NCBI GenBank assembly: GCA_023382385.1
Contig: JAHDVH010000001.1
Location: 124,001-188,000 of the forward strand
DNA from: a bacterium
GTDB lineage: Bacteria; Electryoneota; RPQS01
Length of the DNA: 64,000 nt
Reading direction: 5' to 3'
The notes under the pieces are model-generated. The model saw only the letters and a program-made list of their open reading frames with translations. It was not told the DNA's origin and made no database searches. Positions 27,283 to 37,770 of the stretch are shown one piece after another. The translations under genes were made by a program, and so were the position numbers. Within the stretch, counting starts at the first letter, position 1. Every line of letters starts with the position of its first letter.

Positions 27283-28796
27283 AGTCAGTCTTGATCGCTA
27301 ACAGAGGCGAAATCGCGGTACGTATCGCGCGCACTTGCCGTGAAATGGGACTCAACACAATTGCTGTGTACTCGGATGCAGACCGTGAAGCTTTGCATGT
27401 ACGAGAAGCAGATCAATTTGTCTCACTCGGTGGATCAACTCCCGCGGAGAGCTACCTCGCGCAGGATAAGATCATTTGCGCGGCACTTGAGTCGGGGGCC
27501 GATGCAATTCACCCGGGCTATGGATTCCTTTCAGAGAACTCCGTATTTGCAGAGAAAGTCGAGAGAGCGAATCTTACATGGATTGGACCTCCACCTGCTG
27601 CGATACGCGCAATGGGATCAAAGACAGAGGCTCGTGCATTGATGCTGAACGCAGGCGTTCCCGTCGTTCCGGGCACGAGGGGAGCGGTTTCGGATGCCGG
27701 CGAAGCGATCCAGTTCGCTCGTTCAGTTGGCTATCCGTTACTGCTAAAGGCTGCCGCTGGAGGCGGGGGCAAGGGAATGCGTGTGGTTCGCGAGGATCAT
27801 GAATTGGAAGGTGCTCTTGCTGCTGCACAAAGGGAAGCGCAAGCTGCATTCGGAGACGCAGCAGTATACATAGAAAAGTATCTTGAAGCGCCAAAGCATA
27901 TAGAGGTTCAGATTTTTGCTGACAGTTTTGGGAATGTTGTGTATCTTGGCGAGCGCGAGTGTTCGATGCAGAGACGTCATCAAAAGATAATTGAAGAGGC
28001 TCCTTCTCCTGCTGTATCGCCGGAATTAAGAGCAAGAATTGGGGAAACCGCAGTACTTGCCGCTAAGGCTTGTGGCTACATAAACGCAGGTACCTGCGAG
28101 TTTCTTCTTGACAAGGGTGGAGACTTCTATTTCTTGGAAATGAACACACGACTTCAGGTAGAGCACCCTGTTACTGAAGCTGTAACTGGCCTTGATCTCG
28201 TTCGATTGCAGATCGAGATTGCGCGAGGCAAGAAGATTCCTTTCACCCAGAATGAGATTCAGGCTCGTGGGCACGCTATAGAAGTCCGAGTGTATGCCGA
28301 GGAGGTTCTTGAGGGCTTCTTGCCCTCAACAGGCACGCTGTCCCTGTGGCGTCCACCTGTGGGCCCGGGTCTTCGTGAGGATACATGCATGTACGAGGGA
28401 GCAGAGATCAGCAGATTCTATGACCCGATGATCTCGAAGTTGATAGCATATGGTGAGAACCGAGAGGCGGCAATCGAACGGATGTCACGTGCGCTCTCGG
28501 ACTATCGCATTGCAGGAGTAATGACCAATATCGGTTTCTGCAGGTTTGTACTCAACCGTGACGAGTTTCGATCCGGAAACTTTGACACAGGAACTGTCGA
28601 GCGTGTATTGCTGCCAGCATATCGAGACTACATTTCGCAGGAGGAAGCTGTGCCAACGTGGCTGCCCGGGGTCATTGCAGCTGCGAACAGGGAGTTTAAG
28701 ATGGAGTTGAACTTCAGCGAAGCCAGAAGTCAGACAGTTCCAAGCAAGTGGAAGACCATAGGGCGTGGCATGGCGATGAATGGACGGAAGAGTTAA
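27279..28796 (+). CDS. accC: Biotin carboxylase subunit of an acyl-CoA carboxylase
   Basis: This 505-residue ATP-grasp enzyme carboxylates biotin using bicarbonate and ATP. It has IANRGEIAVRIARTCREMG at the N-terminus, HPGYGFLSEN, the glycine-rich lid KAAAGGGGKGMRVV and the active-site FLEMNTRLQVEHPVTE. It is about 50 residues longer than E. coli AccC, resembling the biotin-carboxylase half of propionyl-CoA carboxylase alpha chains. The next gene supplies the biotin carrier, so the alpha chain is split in two here. It could also serve acetyl-CoA carboxylase. Confidence 0.93.
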   Translation: MKSVLIANRGEIAVRIARTCREMGLNTIAVYSDADREALHVREADQFVSLGGSTPAESYLAQDKIICAALESGADAIHPGYGFLSENSVFAEKVERANLTWIGPPPAAIRAMGSKTEARALMLNAGVPVVPGTRGAVSDAGEAIQFARSVGYPLLLKAAAGGGGKGMRVVREDHELEGALAAAQREAQAAFGDAAVYIEKYLEAPKHIEVQIFADSFGNVVYLGERECSMQRRHQKIIEEAPSPAVSPELRARIGETAVLAAKACGYINAGTCEFLLDKGGDFYFLEMNTRLQVEHPVTEAVTGLDLVRLQIEIARGKKIPFTQNEIQARGHAIEVRVYAEEVLEGFLPSTGTLSLWRPPVGPGLREDTCMYEGAEISRFYDPMISKLIAYGENREAAIERMSRALSDYRIAGVMTNIGFCRFVLNRDEFRSGNFDTGTVERVLLPAYRDYISQEEAVPTWLPGVIAAANREFKMELNFSEARSQTVPSKWKTIGRGMAMNGRKS

Positions 28797-28798
28797 TC

Positions 28799-29296
28799 GT
28801 GTTTGACCGATCACTTATCAAGATTGGAAGTACAACATACAGCGTCCAACAGACCGAGTCGGAACTCGTTGTGGATGGTGACATGTTTATAATACCAGAA
28901 TTCACGCTCATTGACCGCCTTGTACGCGTGAGAATTAACGATCGCTACGAGGAGTTTGTTGTCAACCGAAATGGTGATGAACTGTGGCTCCATTATCGCG
29001 GACGCACTTTCCCTTTAGAAATCGAGACTGAACGGGAGAGGTTACTAAAAGTGGCTTCCTCGCACACTGATGTCGGGCATAGCGGCGCGTTAGTCAAGGC
29101 GCAAATGCCGGGCTTGGTTGCACGTGTTTCGGTATCGGTTGGGGATAAGGTCAAGCGTAGCGATCCAGTGGTAGTCCTGGAAGCGATGAAAATGGAGAAT
29201 GAGATTCGTGTACCTGTTGATGGAGTTGTCAAAGAGATACGCGTAAAAGAGCGCGACTCTGTGGAAAAGGGAGCCGTATTGCTTGTTCTGGAGTAA
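28799..29296 (+). CDS. Biotin carboxyl carrier protein of an acyl-CoA carboxylase
   Basis: The 165-residue product ends in a biotinyl domain with the acceptor motif EAMKMEN (Lys131) and the matching AQMPGLVARVSVSVGDKV half-barrel. The N-terminal about 85 residues form a beta-rich region like the BT or linker domain of propionyl-CoA carboxylase alpha chains. I chose the GTG at 28799, two bases after the accC stop; a GTG at 28748 would overlap accC by 49 bases. Biotinylation would be by BirA, encoded 1.7 kb downstream. Confidence 0.88.
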   Translation: MFDRSLIKIGSTTYSVQQTESELVVDGDMFIIPEFTLIDRLVRVRINDRYEEFVVNRNGDELWLHYRGRTFPLEIETERERLLKVASSHTDVGHSGALVKAQMPGLVARVSVSVGDKVKRSDPVVVLEAMKMENEIRVPVDGVVKEIRVKERDSVEKGAVLLVLE

Positions 29297-29304
29297 TTTA
29301 AGTC

Positions 29305-30951
29305 GTGCATGACGATTCCTTATCAAATCGAGAATCGTGGCTGAAAGCCCTGCAAGAGTTGACAAGTAAGAGTCCGGAGCGACGTAAGAGATTTGTCACT
29401 GAAAGTGGACTTGAAGTCGACACCCTGTATGAGCTGAATCCGAAGTTCGACGCATCTAAGGAACTCGGTTATCCTGGTCAATATCCCTTTACGCGTGGCG
29501 TCCAGCCCAACATGTATCGAGGACGACTATGGACTATGCGACAATACGCAGGTTTTGGAACAGCGGAAGAGTCCAATGTTCGTTATCGGTATTTGCTTGG
29601 ACAAGGTACAACTGGCATTTCAGTTGCCTTTGACCTTCCAACGCAAATCGGGTACGACAGCGATTCGCCGCATGCAGTAGGTGAGGTCGGGCGGGTCGGC
29701 GTAGCAGTATGTAGCCTTGAAGACATGCACATCTTGTTCGAGGGTATTCCACTCGATGAGATCAGCACGTCCATGACGATCAACTCTACGGCTGCAGTAT
29801 TGATGGCATTATATATCGCAGAGGCACGCTCGCGCGGTATCCCCGAGTCAAATCTTTCGGGCACTGTGCAGAATGACATCCTAAAGGAGTTCATCGCACG
29901 TGGAACATACATATTCCCACCTGAACAATCCTTGAGACTAGTGACAGATGTCATTGAGTATTGCCGGAGCCATTTGCCGAAATGGAACACGATTTCGATT
30001 TCTGGCTATCATATTCGGGAGGCAGGATCAACTGCAATTCAAGAGCTTGCCTTCACGTTTGCCAATGCAATAGCGTACGTGGATTCCGCGCTTGCAAGGG
30101 GTTTGGCAGTAGACGACTTTGGAAAGCGACTGGCATTCTTCTGGGGATGTCACAACAATTTCTTTGAGGAAGTCGCGAAGTTTCGTGCCGCGCGCAAGAT
30201 CTGGGCACGTATCATGCGCGAAAGATTCGGCGCGACAGAGGTTGACTCATGGAAACTTCGATTCCATACGCAGACAGCAGGCTGTACGCTTACCGCGCAG
30301 CAGCCAGACAACAACTCGGTGCGTGTGACTATTCAGGCACTCGCGGCAGTGCTGGGAGGCACCCAAAGCCTGCACACAAATGCTCTTGACGAAGCCTTAG
30401 GGCTGCCCACAGAGCGAACGGCGCAGCTTGCACTGAGGACACAGCAGATCATTGCATACGAGTCAGGTGTTACAGATACGGTGGACCCGCTGGGTGGAAG
30501 CTACTTTGTCGAATCGCTAACAAACGAGATCGAGAGGTCTGTTTGGAAGGAAATTGATCATATTGATCGGATGGGTGGAGCAGTTAAAGCTATCGAGGCG
30601 CAGTACTTCCAGGACGCCATCGCGAGGGAGGCGTATAAGTATCAGAAGGAAGTGGAGCAGGGCGAGAGGACCATTGTTGGCGTGAACAAGTTCGTAGCGG
30701 AGGCTGACTCGGAAATGACTACCGTTCATATTGACCCAGTATTGGAGGAGAAGCAGCGGCAAAGGGTGGCGAATCTGCGTTCGTCAAGAGACAATACCAG
30801 AGTAGGAAGCGTATTAGAATCAGTTAGGATGTGCGCACGCTCAGAGAAGAATTTGATGCCAGTCTTGATTGATGCCGTGGAGCAGCGAGCTACGCTCGGA
30901 GAAATCACAGACTGTCTTCGAGAAACGTGGGGAGTGTACCGAGAGTCATAA
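29305..30951 (+). CDS. Methylmalonyl-CoA mutase, large-subunit catalytic domain (separate B12-binding chain)
   Basis: This 548-residue protein is the TIM-barrel part of an adenosylcobalamin acyl-CoA mutase; it interconverts methylmalonyl-CoA and succinyl-CoA. It has [45 protein letters not shown] and [14 protein letters not shown]. Tyr81 in QYAGF and Arg199 in FIARGTY match the residues that select methylmalonyl-CoA over isobutyryl-CoA. No cobalamin-binding DxHxxG domain follows, so a separate small chain is expected outside the window. The start is GTG, 8 bases after the biotin carrier gene. Confidence 0.92.
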   Translation: MHDDSLSNRESWLKALQELTSKSPERRKRFVTESGLEVDTLYELNPKFDASKELGYPGQYPFTRGVQPNMYRGRLWTMRQYAGFGTAEESNVRYRYLLGQGTTGISVAFDLPTQIGYDSDSPHAVGEVGRVGVAVCSLEDMHILFEGIPLDEISTSMTINSTAAVLMALYIAEARSRGIPESNLSGTVQNDILKEFIARGTYIFPPEQSLRLVTDVIEYCRSHLPKWNTISISGYHIREAGSTAIQELAFTFANAIAYVDSALARGLAVDDFGKRLAFFWGCHNNFFEEVAKFRAARKIWARIMRERFGATEVDSWKLRFHTQTAGCTLTAQQPDNNSVRVTIQALAAVLGGTQSLHTNALDEALGLPTERTAQLALRTQQIIAYESGVTDTVDPLGGSYFVESLTNEIERSVWKEIDHIDRMGGAVKAIEAQYFQDAIAREAYKYQKEVEQGERTIVGVNKFVAEADSEMTTVHIDPVLEEKQRQRVANLRSSRDNTRVGSVLESVRMCARSEKNLMPVLIDAVEQRATLGEITDCLRETWGVYRES

Positions 30952-31733
30952 TGGAATGGGACAACAGAGTTTTTTGTTGGAACTTAGTTACTCGTCGCTT
31001 TGGCAGGGAAGTTTACTATGTTGAGGTAACTGACTCGACGAATCGTTGGATGCGCGGAAAGTTGGAATCCATAAGGCTAAGCGGGGCTGTCGTGGTAGCC
31101 GGCCATCAGACGATGGGGAGAGGTAGACACGATCGGAAATGGTACGACAGCCCGGGATCTTCTCTGCTTTGCTCAGTGTTTTTGAGGCTTGCGGATAGTG
31201 CAATACGTACTGGATACTTAACATTGCTTCCAGCAATTGCACTGGCAAGAGTCCTTAGAAAGCATGATCAGCTTGCAGAAGTCTCTCTCAAGTGGCCCAA
31301 TGACGTCTTAATCGGTGGCCGCAAAGTTGCAGGCGTTCTCGCGGAAATGGTGGAACGTGACAGGCAATTGGCGGCGATCGTGGGTTTGGGTGTCAATGTC
31401 CAGCTTGTGCCTCGCATGAGTGTTGATGGGTCAACCGCACCAACATGCATCTTCGATTCTACTATGTGGCGCCCGCAACGAGAACTCCTACTGGCCAGCA
31501 TTCTGTCGGAGTGGGAGCTGCTTTTCGATATGCTGCTCGGCAAGGAGTATGAGTTGATTCAAGCCGCTTGGGGCGAATTCGGTCCAATCCAAGGCACTCG
31601 GATGAAAAGAATCGAGTCCAATTCAATTATTGAGGGTACATTTGCTGGACTTGGGGAGTGCGGACAGCTGTTGCTTCGCGATGGGAATGGGGTACTACGT
31701 GAGATTCATAGCGGAGACGTTTCGTACGCATGA
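30951..31733 (+). CDS. birA: Biotin-[acetyl-CoA-carboxylase] ligase BirA (no DNA-binding domain)
   Basis: The 260-residue enzyme attaches biotin to carrier proteins through biotinyl-AMP. It has TDSTNRW, the adenylate loop GRGRHDRKWYDSPGSSLL and KWPNDVLIGGRKVAGVL. There is no N-terminal helix-turn-helix, so it is a monofunctional ligase rather than a repressor. The ATG at 30951 overlaps the mutase stop by one base (TAATG). It is followed with an ATGA overlap by coaX, a common bacterial pairing. Confidence 0.93.
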   Translation: MEWDNRVFCWNLVTRRFGREVYYVEVTDSTNRWMRGKLESIRLSGAVVVAGHQTMGRGRHDRKWYDSPGSSLLCSVFLRLADSAIRTGYLTLLPAIALARVLRKHDQLAEVSLKWPNDVLIGGRKVAGVLAEMVERDRQLAAIVGLGVNVQLVPRMSVDGSTAPTCIFDSTMWRPQRELLLASILSEWELLFDMLLGKEYELIQAAWGEFGPIQGTRMKRIESNSIIEGTFAGLGECGQLLLRDGNGVLREIHSGDVSYA

Positions 31734-32497
31734 ATAGCTTTCTTGCCATCGATATTGGCAATACCCATACCACAGTCGGGTTGTGGGAGAGTGGCGAATG
31801 GATGCACGAGTGGCGTTTTTCATCTCGAGCAATTCGGACCCAAGACGAGTGGACTGTCTTTCTGAGTAACACGCTTTCGCGTGCGGGCTTCCCTGATAGA
31901 AGAATCGAGAGCTGCGGCATCGCGTCAGTCGTCCCTGCATTGACCGGAGTGATTACAGGCGCATTACAAAACGTTGGCTTGGCGCCCACACTGGTAACGC
32001 ACAGATTCTTGGGCGGTGTACGGATAGCCTATGATCCCCCGGAAGCCGTCGGTGCAGACAGAGTTTGTGGTGTGGCCGCGGCTCTGCATAAGTTCGGTCC
32101 GCCTGTGGTCGTAGTTGACTTGGGGACGGCGACGGTCCTGGATGTGGTCAGCCGTGAGCGAGTTTACCTTGGTGGTTTGATAGCCCCTGGTGTTGCAACT
32201 GCGGCGGAGAGTTTGGGGCATAAGGCAGCCCTGCTCCCAAGCGTCGAACTCGCTTTCCCTCCAAAGGTTATTGGCGAGACTTCAATTCATGCTATTCAGA
32301 GTGGAGTCCTCTATGGGACACTTGCGATGATCGATGGCCTTGTGCGCAGGATTCAAGAAGAGATTGGCGAATCGCCGGTCATCGCAACTGGTGGTTTCGC
32401 TGAGCTTATTCAAAGTAAGAGCCTTACAATAACCACAGTTGACCGACACTTAGTCTTGGAGGGTATTCGTCTACTTTGTTCCGGTGAGTTTAGATGA
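31730..32497 (+). CDS. coaX: Type III pantothenate kinase CoaX
   Basis: CoaX phosphorylates pantothenate in the first step of coenzyme A synthesis. The 255-residue protein opens with the ASKHA phosphate motif AIDIGNTHTTVG, has GADRVCGVAAA and VVVDLGTATVLDVV in the second half, and TGGFAE near the C-terminus. The length is usual for type III enzymes, which are K+-dependent and not feedback-inhibited by CoA. Overlaps both neighbours by four bases. Confidence 0.94.
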   Translation: MNSFLAIDIGNTHTTVGLWESGEWMHEWRFSSRAIRTQDEWTVFLSNTLSRAGFPDRRIESCGIASVVPALTGVITGALQNVGLAPTLVTHRFLGGVRIAYDPPEAVGADRVCGVAAALHKFGPPVVVVDLGTATVLDVVSRERVYLGGLIAPGVATAAESLGHKAALLPSVELAFPPKVIGETSIHAIQSGVLYGTLAMIDGLVRRIQEEIGESPVIATGGFAELIQSKSLTITTVDRHLVLEGIRLLCSGEFR

Positions 32498-33960
32498 GGC
32501 TCTTTTTTGCCGCATTTCTCCTTGTTGCAGAATTTGCAATGGCGGTCGAAGTAGTTCTGGTTTATCCTCGTCTTGAACTGGGTCAGGACACTTTTCGCTA
32601 TTCGCCTTCCCTGGACTCAACTTTTGTGCTTGGACGGGTAGATGGGGCAAGTCCGGGCGATGCATTCCTTTGCAATGGGAATCCGGTCAGTTTGACGCAA
32701 GATGGCGCGTTTTTGGCCTTTTTGCCACTGCAAAAGGCACCTGAAACATCCAGCTGGAACTTCGCTCTAATACAAGGGGGAACAGATACTTTGAAATTGG
32801 AGTTCCCCTATGGCTGGGCAGAAGCACGCGCTGTTTCGGATTGGGAGTTGTTCGACGCCCCATCGTGGTATACCATTGCGGATCGAAACGCTCATACACG
32901 TACTACCGTAGGCGGGAGCTATCACCTCTTTCCTTTCGCAGGTACAGAATTGAAAATTCTTGGCACTTCTGGCGATTGGGCCTTGTTCGAAATACGCCCC
33001 GGTTTCCATGGCGTTGTTGAAAAAAGATTCCTAAAGCAAGAGTCTACAACCCAGGAGAATACAAGTGGGCAAACGCGTCTCCAGAACGGTACTGCAGTAA
33101 CAGAGGATTTGAATGTTAAGCTGTCATTTGGCATCAGCCGACTTCCGCTCTGGGAAGTCAGCATGCCGTCTCCACAAGCTTATTGTGTAACCCTTCACAA
33201 TACAGTAGCTTGCATAGACCGCTTTCACTTTTGGGGCAGGTCGCGGGAGTTCATTGAAGACGTATCGTGGACGCAAGGCCCCGGAAGCGTGGAGCTGAGA
33301 ATCAGCACATCGACAAAAGGTTGGCGGGGAATCAGTATTACGGCCACCGACACAACCCTTAGCCTTGAGTTGATGCGATCGCGAAACACAGATCCCGGTT
33401 TGCGTGGGAAGCGCATCATGATTGATCCTGGTCACGGAGGAAGTGCAGACGGAGCGATTGGGCCGCGCGGGACTAAAGAAAAGGACGTGGTTTTGCAATG
33501 GTCACGCATTCTTGGTGAAGAGCTACGTCGGAGGGGTGCGAAGGTCGCCTACACTCGAATAAGTGACATCGATTTGGGACTTTATGAACGCATTGCTGTT
33601 GCACGAGAATTTGAGTGCGATGCGTTTCTAAGCCTCCATGCGAACGCACTACCAGATGGCGAGAATCCTGCGCTGCGTCGAGGCTGTGGAACTTACTACT
33701 ATCAGAGCATGTCTCGGCCACTTGCAGAATTCATCCAGGATGGAATACTGGAACAAACAGGTCTGAATGACGATGGCATTTTTGATGCAAATTTCGCGGT
33801 TATTAGACCAACTGACTTTCCTGCGGTTTTGATAGAATCCGCCTACTTGATACATCCAGAAGAGGAGCTTCTGCTTCTCGACGAGAAGTTTTTGAAACGT
33901 ATTTCCGCCGGCATAATGCACGGCCTTGAAGAGTTCTTCAGCGAAGCAGACGCGAGGTAA
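32494..33960 (+). CDS. N-acetylmuramoyl-L-alanine amidase (Amidase_3) with N-terminal extension
   Basis: The 488-residue exported protein has a signal peptide (about 1-17), a 290-residue N-terminal region with beta-rich, AMIN- or SH3-like character, and a C-terminal zinc amidase domain starting KRIMIDPGHGG (His314). The later SLHANA histidine and the catalytic glutamate in VLIESAYL complete the site. It cuts the peptide side chain from MurNAc in cell-wall turnover or cell separation. Overlaps coaX by ATGA and is followed 3 bases later by greA. Confidence 0.9.
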   Translation: MRLFFAAFLLVAEFAMAVEVVLVYPRLELGQDTFRYSPSLDSTFVLGRVDGASPGDAFLCNGNPVSLTQDGAFLAFLPLQKAPETSSWNFALIQGGTDTLKLEFPYGWAEARAVSDWELFDAPSWYTIADRNAHTRTTVGGSYHLFPFAGTELKILGTSGDWALFEIRPGFHGVVEKRFLKQESTTQENTSGQTRLQNGTAVTEDLNVKLSFGISRLPLWEVSMPSPQAYCVTLHNTVACIDRFHFWGRSREFIEDVSWTQGPGSVELRISTSTKGWRGISITATDTTLSLELMRSRNTDPGLRGKRIMIDPGHGGSADGAIGPRGTKEKDVVLQWSRILGEELRRRGAKVAYTRISDIDLGLYERIAVAREFECDAFLSLHANALPDGENPALRRGCGTYYYQSMSRPLAEFIQDGILEQTGLNDDGIFDANFAVIRPTDFPAVLIESAYLIHPEEELLLLDEKFLKRISAGIMHGLEEFFSEADAR

Positions 33961-33963
33961 AGA

Positions 33964-34440
33964 TTGGAGAAGCACTATCTGTCAAAACCGGGAATGGAAA
34001 AATTGCAGGCCGAGCTCAATGATTGGAAATACGTAAAACGGCCAGCAATGGTCAAGCAGCTTCAAACTGCTCGCGAGCATGGTGACCTGTCCGAGAATGC
34101 TGAGTATCATGCGGCAAAGGAAGAGCTCGCAAGAATTGATGCAAAGATTCACCGGCTTGAGGCAACGATGCATTCCGCCGTGATGATAGACTCGAGTATG
34201 GTAGTCACTGACCAAGTTCGCTTGCTGACGCGTGTTAGAGTCCGCGACGAAAAGAAGAATACTGAGCGTGAATTCACAATCGTTTCCCCTGCAGAGGCTA
34301 ATCCCGCCGAGGGCAGAATCAGCCATCAATCGCCGATCGGCCAGGGCCTGATGGGAGGGAAGGTTGGAGACAAAGTTGAGATTTCGATTCCAGCTGGTGT
34401 CGTGGAATGGACTATATTGGACATCTTCCCACTCGACTAA
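33964..34440 (+). CDS. greA: Transcription elongation factor GreA
   Basis: GreA rescues backtracked RNA polymerase by stimulating transcript cleavage. The 158-residue protein has the N-terminal coiled coil YLSKPGMEKLQAELNDW to GDLSENAEYHAAKEE, with the acidic tip residues of that loop intact, and a C-terminal FKBP-like domain with ISHQSPIGQGLMGGKVGD. Length is standard. The start is TTG (33964), 3 bases after the amidase stop, with no better ATG at the N-terminus. Confidence 0.96.
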   Translation: MEKHYLSKPGMEKLQAELNDWKYVKRPAMVKQLQTAREHGDLSENAEYHAAKEELARIDAKIHRLEATMHSAVMIDSSMVVTDQVRLLTRVRVRDEKKNTEREFTIVSPAEANPAEGRISHQSPIGQGLMGGKVGDKVEISIPAGVVEWTILDIFPLD

Positions 34441-34459
34441 GAGAGAAAGGTAGTTGATC

Positions 34460-35125
34460 ATGGAATCCACAGTCAAACGCCTGACACGATCTGCCCGGGA
34501 AAGAATTTTCGGCGGTGTTTGCGGAGGCATGGCAGAGTACTTGGGCATTGATCCTGCTCTTGCCCGAATCCTCTACGTTGCTGTGACTTTGATAACAGGC
34601 GTAGGACCGGGCATTGTCCTGTATCTTGCTACTTGGCTCCTTGTTCCCGTTTCAGACCGTTCCTCGACGCCACCGATGCCCGGATCAAGTACAGGAAACC
34701 GACGGATAGTCGGCCTAATGTTGCTTGCAATAGCCTTCCTCGGCTTAGGAATTGGATTGATTATGAGCGAAGGTGAAGTTAATGGAATGACCTATGCAGG
34801 CCCTGTAATTGTCTTAGGTCTCGCAATCTACCTATTGTTAAAGGATAGAGACGCGGCCGCAAATGCAGATACGTATTTAGTCGAAGGAGGTTCAATGGGC
34901 GAACAAAGTGGGACGGTCAAACGATTGAGAAGGTCTTCGAGCGACAAGAAAATCGCAGGAATCTGCGGCGGCTTCGGGGATTACTTCAAGGTGGATTCTA
35001 CTCTGATTCGAGTGTTGTGGATACTGGCAGTACTATTTTTCGGGACGGGCCTGTTGCTGTACTTAATCCTCTGGATCGTAGTGCCACTTGATGGTGATCC
35101 TGACTTGTTGAGTACGCGAAGCTAA
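34460..35125 (+). CDS. Membrane protein with two PspC domains
   Basis: This 221-residue protein contains two PspC units. The first is at about residues 5-65 ([25 protein letters not shown], then a helix ending ATWLLVPV) and the second at about 152-212 ([24 protein letters not shown], helix ending LWIVVPL). Two further helices lie between them. PspC proteins help sense envelope stress in phage-shock systems; pspA or pspF is not adjacent. ATG at 34460 has a GAAAGG site upstream; a TTG two codons earlier is less likely. Confidence 0.88.
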   Translation: MESTVKRLTRSARERIFGGVCGGMAEYLGIDPALARILYVAVTLITGVGPGIVLYLATWLLVPVSDRSSTPPMPGSSTGNRRIVGLMLLAIAFLGLGIGLIMSEGEVNGMTYAGPVIVLGLAIYLLLKDRDAAANADTYLVEGGSMGEQSGTVKRLRRSSSDKKIAGICGGFGDYFKVDSTLIRVLWILAVLFFGTGLLLYLILWIVVPLDGDPDLLSTRS

Positions 35126-35136
35126 CATATAATTTC

Positions 35137-36933
35137 ATGCAACCTGACGTTCGGAACTTCTGCATAATCGCACACATTGACCACGGCAAGTCCACTTTGG
35201 CGGATCGATTGCTCGAGGAAACACATACCCTTGATCAACGAAAGATGACGACACAGGTCCTGGATAACATGGACCTGGAGAAGGAACGCGGCATAACCAT
35301 CAAGATGCATCCAATAACGATGCAGTACGTGCACCGCGACGGTAAGACTTACACATTAAATCTGATTGACACGCCGGGACATGTCGACTTTACGTATGAA
35401 GTTTCTCGAAGTTTGAAAGCCTGCGAAGGCGCGGTTTTGGTCGTCGATGCGACACAAGGAATTGAAGCTCAAACTCTTTCGAATCTCTATCTTGCACTGG
35501 ATTCAGATCTCGAGATTCTTCCCGTGCTCAATAAAGTGGATTTAGCTGTTGCGAGGCCAGACGAAGTTGCCCATCAGATTGGTGATTTGCTTGGAGTTGA
35601 TCCGGATTCAGTGCTTAGAGTAAGCGGCAAAACAGGCCTTGGGGTCCCCGCACTGCTTGAAGCAATCGTCGATCGAATACCGGCACCGAGGGGAAAATCG
35701 ACAGAACCTTTGCGTGCCCTGATATTTGACTCACAGTACGATACATATCGTGGTGCAATTGCACATATCAGAGTTGTGGACGGAGTTATGCGTCCGGGTC
35801 AAAGAATTCTCTTCGCCGCAACGCAGAAGCAATTCGATGTCCAAGAGGTGGGAATTTTGCGCATGGCGCAAATTCAAAAGGCGGAGCTGATAGCAGGTGA
35901 CGTGGGCTATATAGTAAGCGGCTGCCGAGATGTTCGCGACATTCGCGTTGGCGATACAATATTCGATGCGGATAGCGTGGCTACATCGGCACTTGAGGGA
36001 TATCGCGATGTAAAACCTATGGTGTTCGCGGGAATTTATCCTGCTGATAATGCCGACTATGAGCTTTTGCGCGATTCGCTTGGAAAACTGAGCTTGAATG
36101 ATTCAGCATTAATCTATGAGCCGGAAACTTCAGTCGCATTAGGATTCGGCTTTAGAGTTGGGTTTCTCGGACTTCTCCATTTTGAAGTAGTCCAGGAGCG
36201 ACTTGAACGAGAATACAATTTGGACTTAGTCTGCACGGTTCCCTCTGTGGAGTACCGTGCACTTATGTTGGACAAATCGGTTCTTTTAGTTGACAATCCT
36301 GTGCAGTTACCTTCTGCTGGTGACTTGGACTATATGGAGGAACCGTTTGTCCGGTCGTCGATTATCACACCTGAGGAGTACATTGGCTCCATAATGCAGC
36401 TTTGCATTGAAGCTCGCGGGACGTACATTAATACAGAGTATCTCGACGGTACAAGAGTGAACCTTCACTACGAATTACCACTGGCAGAGATAATTTTCGA
36501 TTTTTATGACAGATTGAAGAGTATTTCGCGGGGATATGCGTCATTTGATTACGAGATTCTTGACTATCGTCGAAGCGAACTCACCAGACTCGACATCCTG
36601 GTGAATGGAGAAATTGTTGATGCGCTGTCCGTTATAGTTCATAAGGATAAGGCTTATGACTGGGGAAGACGCGTCTGTGACCGGCTCGTAGACCTTATAC
36701 CGAGACAGATGTTTGAAGTTGCGATTCAGGCTGCAATCGGTTCAAGAGTGATTGCCCGTTCAACAGTGCGCGCAATGCGTAAGAACGTTCTTGCGAAATG
36801 TTACGGTGGGGACATTACGCGAAAGCGAAAACTGCTCGAAAAGCAGAAAGCTGGGAAAAAGAGAATGAAGGCGGTAGGCAATGTGGAGATTCCGCAGGAA
36901 GCTTTTCTTGCCATTCTAAAGGCTGGAGAGTGA
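35137..36933 (+). CDS. lepA: Elongation factor 4 (LepA)
   Basis: LepA is a ribosome-bound translational GTPase thought to act in back-translocation or ribosome assembly. The 598 residues show the G1 motif [14 protein letters not shown], the G3 DTPGHVDF, the G4 NKVDL, two beta/EF-G-like domains and the LepA-specific C-terminal domain ([25 protein letters not shown]). Length is standard. lepB follows after 57 bases, the classical lepA-lepB order. Confidence 0.97.
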   Translation: MQPDVRNFCIIAHIDHGKSTLADRLLEETHTLDQRKMTTQVLDNMDLEKERGITIKMHPITMQYVHRDGKTYTLNLIDTPGHVDFTYEVSRSLKACEGAVLVVDATQGIEAQTLSNLYLALDSDLEILPVLNKVDLAVARPDEVAHQIGDLLGVDPDSVLRVSGKTGLGVPALLEAIVDRIPAPRGKSTEPLRALIFDSQYDTYRGAIAHIRVVDGVMRPGQRILFAATQKQFDVQEVGILRMAQIQKAELIAGDVGYIVSGCRDVRDIRVGDTIFDADSVATSALEGYRDVKPMVFAGIYPADNADYELLRDSLGKLSLNDSALIYEPETSVALGFGFRVGFLGLLHFEVVQERLEREYNLDLVCTVPSVEYRALMLDKSVLLVDNPVQLPSAGDLDYMEEPFVRSSIITPEEYIGSIMQLCIEARGTYINTEYLDGTRVNLHYELPLAEIIFDFYDRLKSISRGYASFDYEILDYRRSELTRLDILVNGEIVDALSVIVHKDKAYDWGRRVCDRLVDLIPRQMFEVAIQAAIGSRVIARSTVRAMRKNVLAKCYGGDITRKRKLLEKQKAGKKRMKAVGNVEIPQEAFLAILKAGE

Positions 36934-36990
36934 CGAGGAGACTATCAGATCGGAGTATCACTTGGTAATGAAGAAAGCAAGGCAGCACTA

Positions 36991-37743
36991 ATGGTTTCTA
37001 CGTTAGAGTCGTCACAGAAGTCCCCCGTAAGTAGGCCACGAAAACCTAAGAGTACCGTTCGCGAATGGACGGAGTTTCTTTTTACTTTGGTTCTCATGGT
37101 GTTTTTCATCCGAGTTACTACAGTAGAAGCTTTCAGAATTCCAACGGGCTCAATGGAGAATACGTTATTGGTCGGAGACTTCTTGCTGGTTAATAAATTC
37201 GTATACGGGATTAGGACTCCAGACTGGGTTGGTATCCCTTTTACGGACATCGGTTTCAGTCTTCCTTCAACTCGTCTACCTGCGCCAGGTAAGGTGGAGT
37301 CTGGGGATATTGTTGTCTTCAAGTATCCTCTGGATCGTTCTTTGAACTACATCAAGCGCTGTATCGCCGGTCCCGGCCAAACAATTGAAATTCGCGATCG
37401 TCAAGTCTACGTGGATGGAACGGTGTTTGAGAATCCTCCTCACTCGAAGTTCACGAGTCCGTCGCCTCTGCGGGCAGGGCTTGCTGAACGGGGAATTTTT
37501 AACCCGCGTGGTGAACCCTGGAATCATGACAATTTCGGACCACTCACCGTTCCGGATGGCCATTATTTTGTGATGGGGGACAATCGAGACAATTCGGCGG
37601 ATTCAAGGTACTGGGGATTCTTGCCAGAGAATGACATCGTCGGGAAGGCGCTGATAATTTACTTCAGTTGGGACAAGAATAGATCACTTTCGGAATTCTA
37701 CAGGTCCATTAGATACTCAAGAATCGGTGACTGGATTCACTAA
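36991..37743 (+). CDS. lepB: Signal peptidase I (LepB)
   Basis: LepB removes signal peptides from secreted proteins at the outer face of the inner membrane. The 250-residue protein has one N-terminal transmembrane helix (about 28-42), catalytic Ser54 in PTGSMENTL and the general-base Lys122 in YIKRC, then GDNRDNSADSRYWG. An insert of about 60 residues between the Ser and Lys boxes is moderate in size. It ends 27 bases before a hairpin shared with the convergent unknown operon. Confidence 0.96.
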   Translation: MVSTLESSQKSPVSRPRKPKSTVREWTEFLFTLVLMVFFIRVTTVEAFRIPTGSMENTLLVGDFLLVNKFVYGIRTPDWVGIPFTDIGFSLPSTRLPAPGKVESGDIVVFKYPLDRSLNYIKRCIAGPGQTIEIRDRQVYVDGTVFENPPHSKFTSPSPLRAGLAERGIFNPRGEPWNHDNFGPLTVPDGHYFVMGDNRDNSADSRYWGFLPENDIVGKALIIYFSWDKNRSLSEFYRSIRYSRIGDWIH

Positions 37744-37770
37744 GCCAGCATCCTAATTCAGATTTACAAG

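Noticed and set aside
33982-34548. Minus-strand 188-residue frame
   Set aside because: It is antisense to greA and the start of the double-PspC gene, with no recognisable domain.
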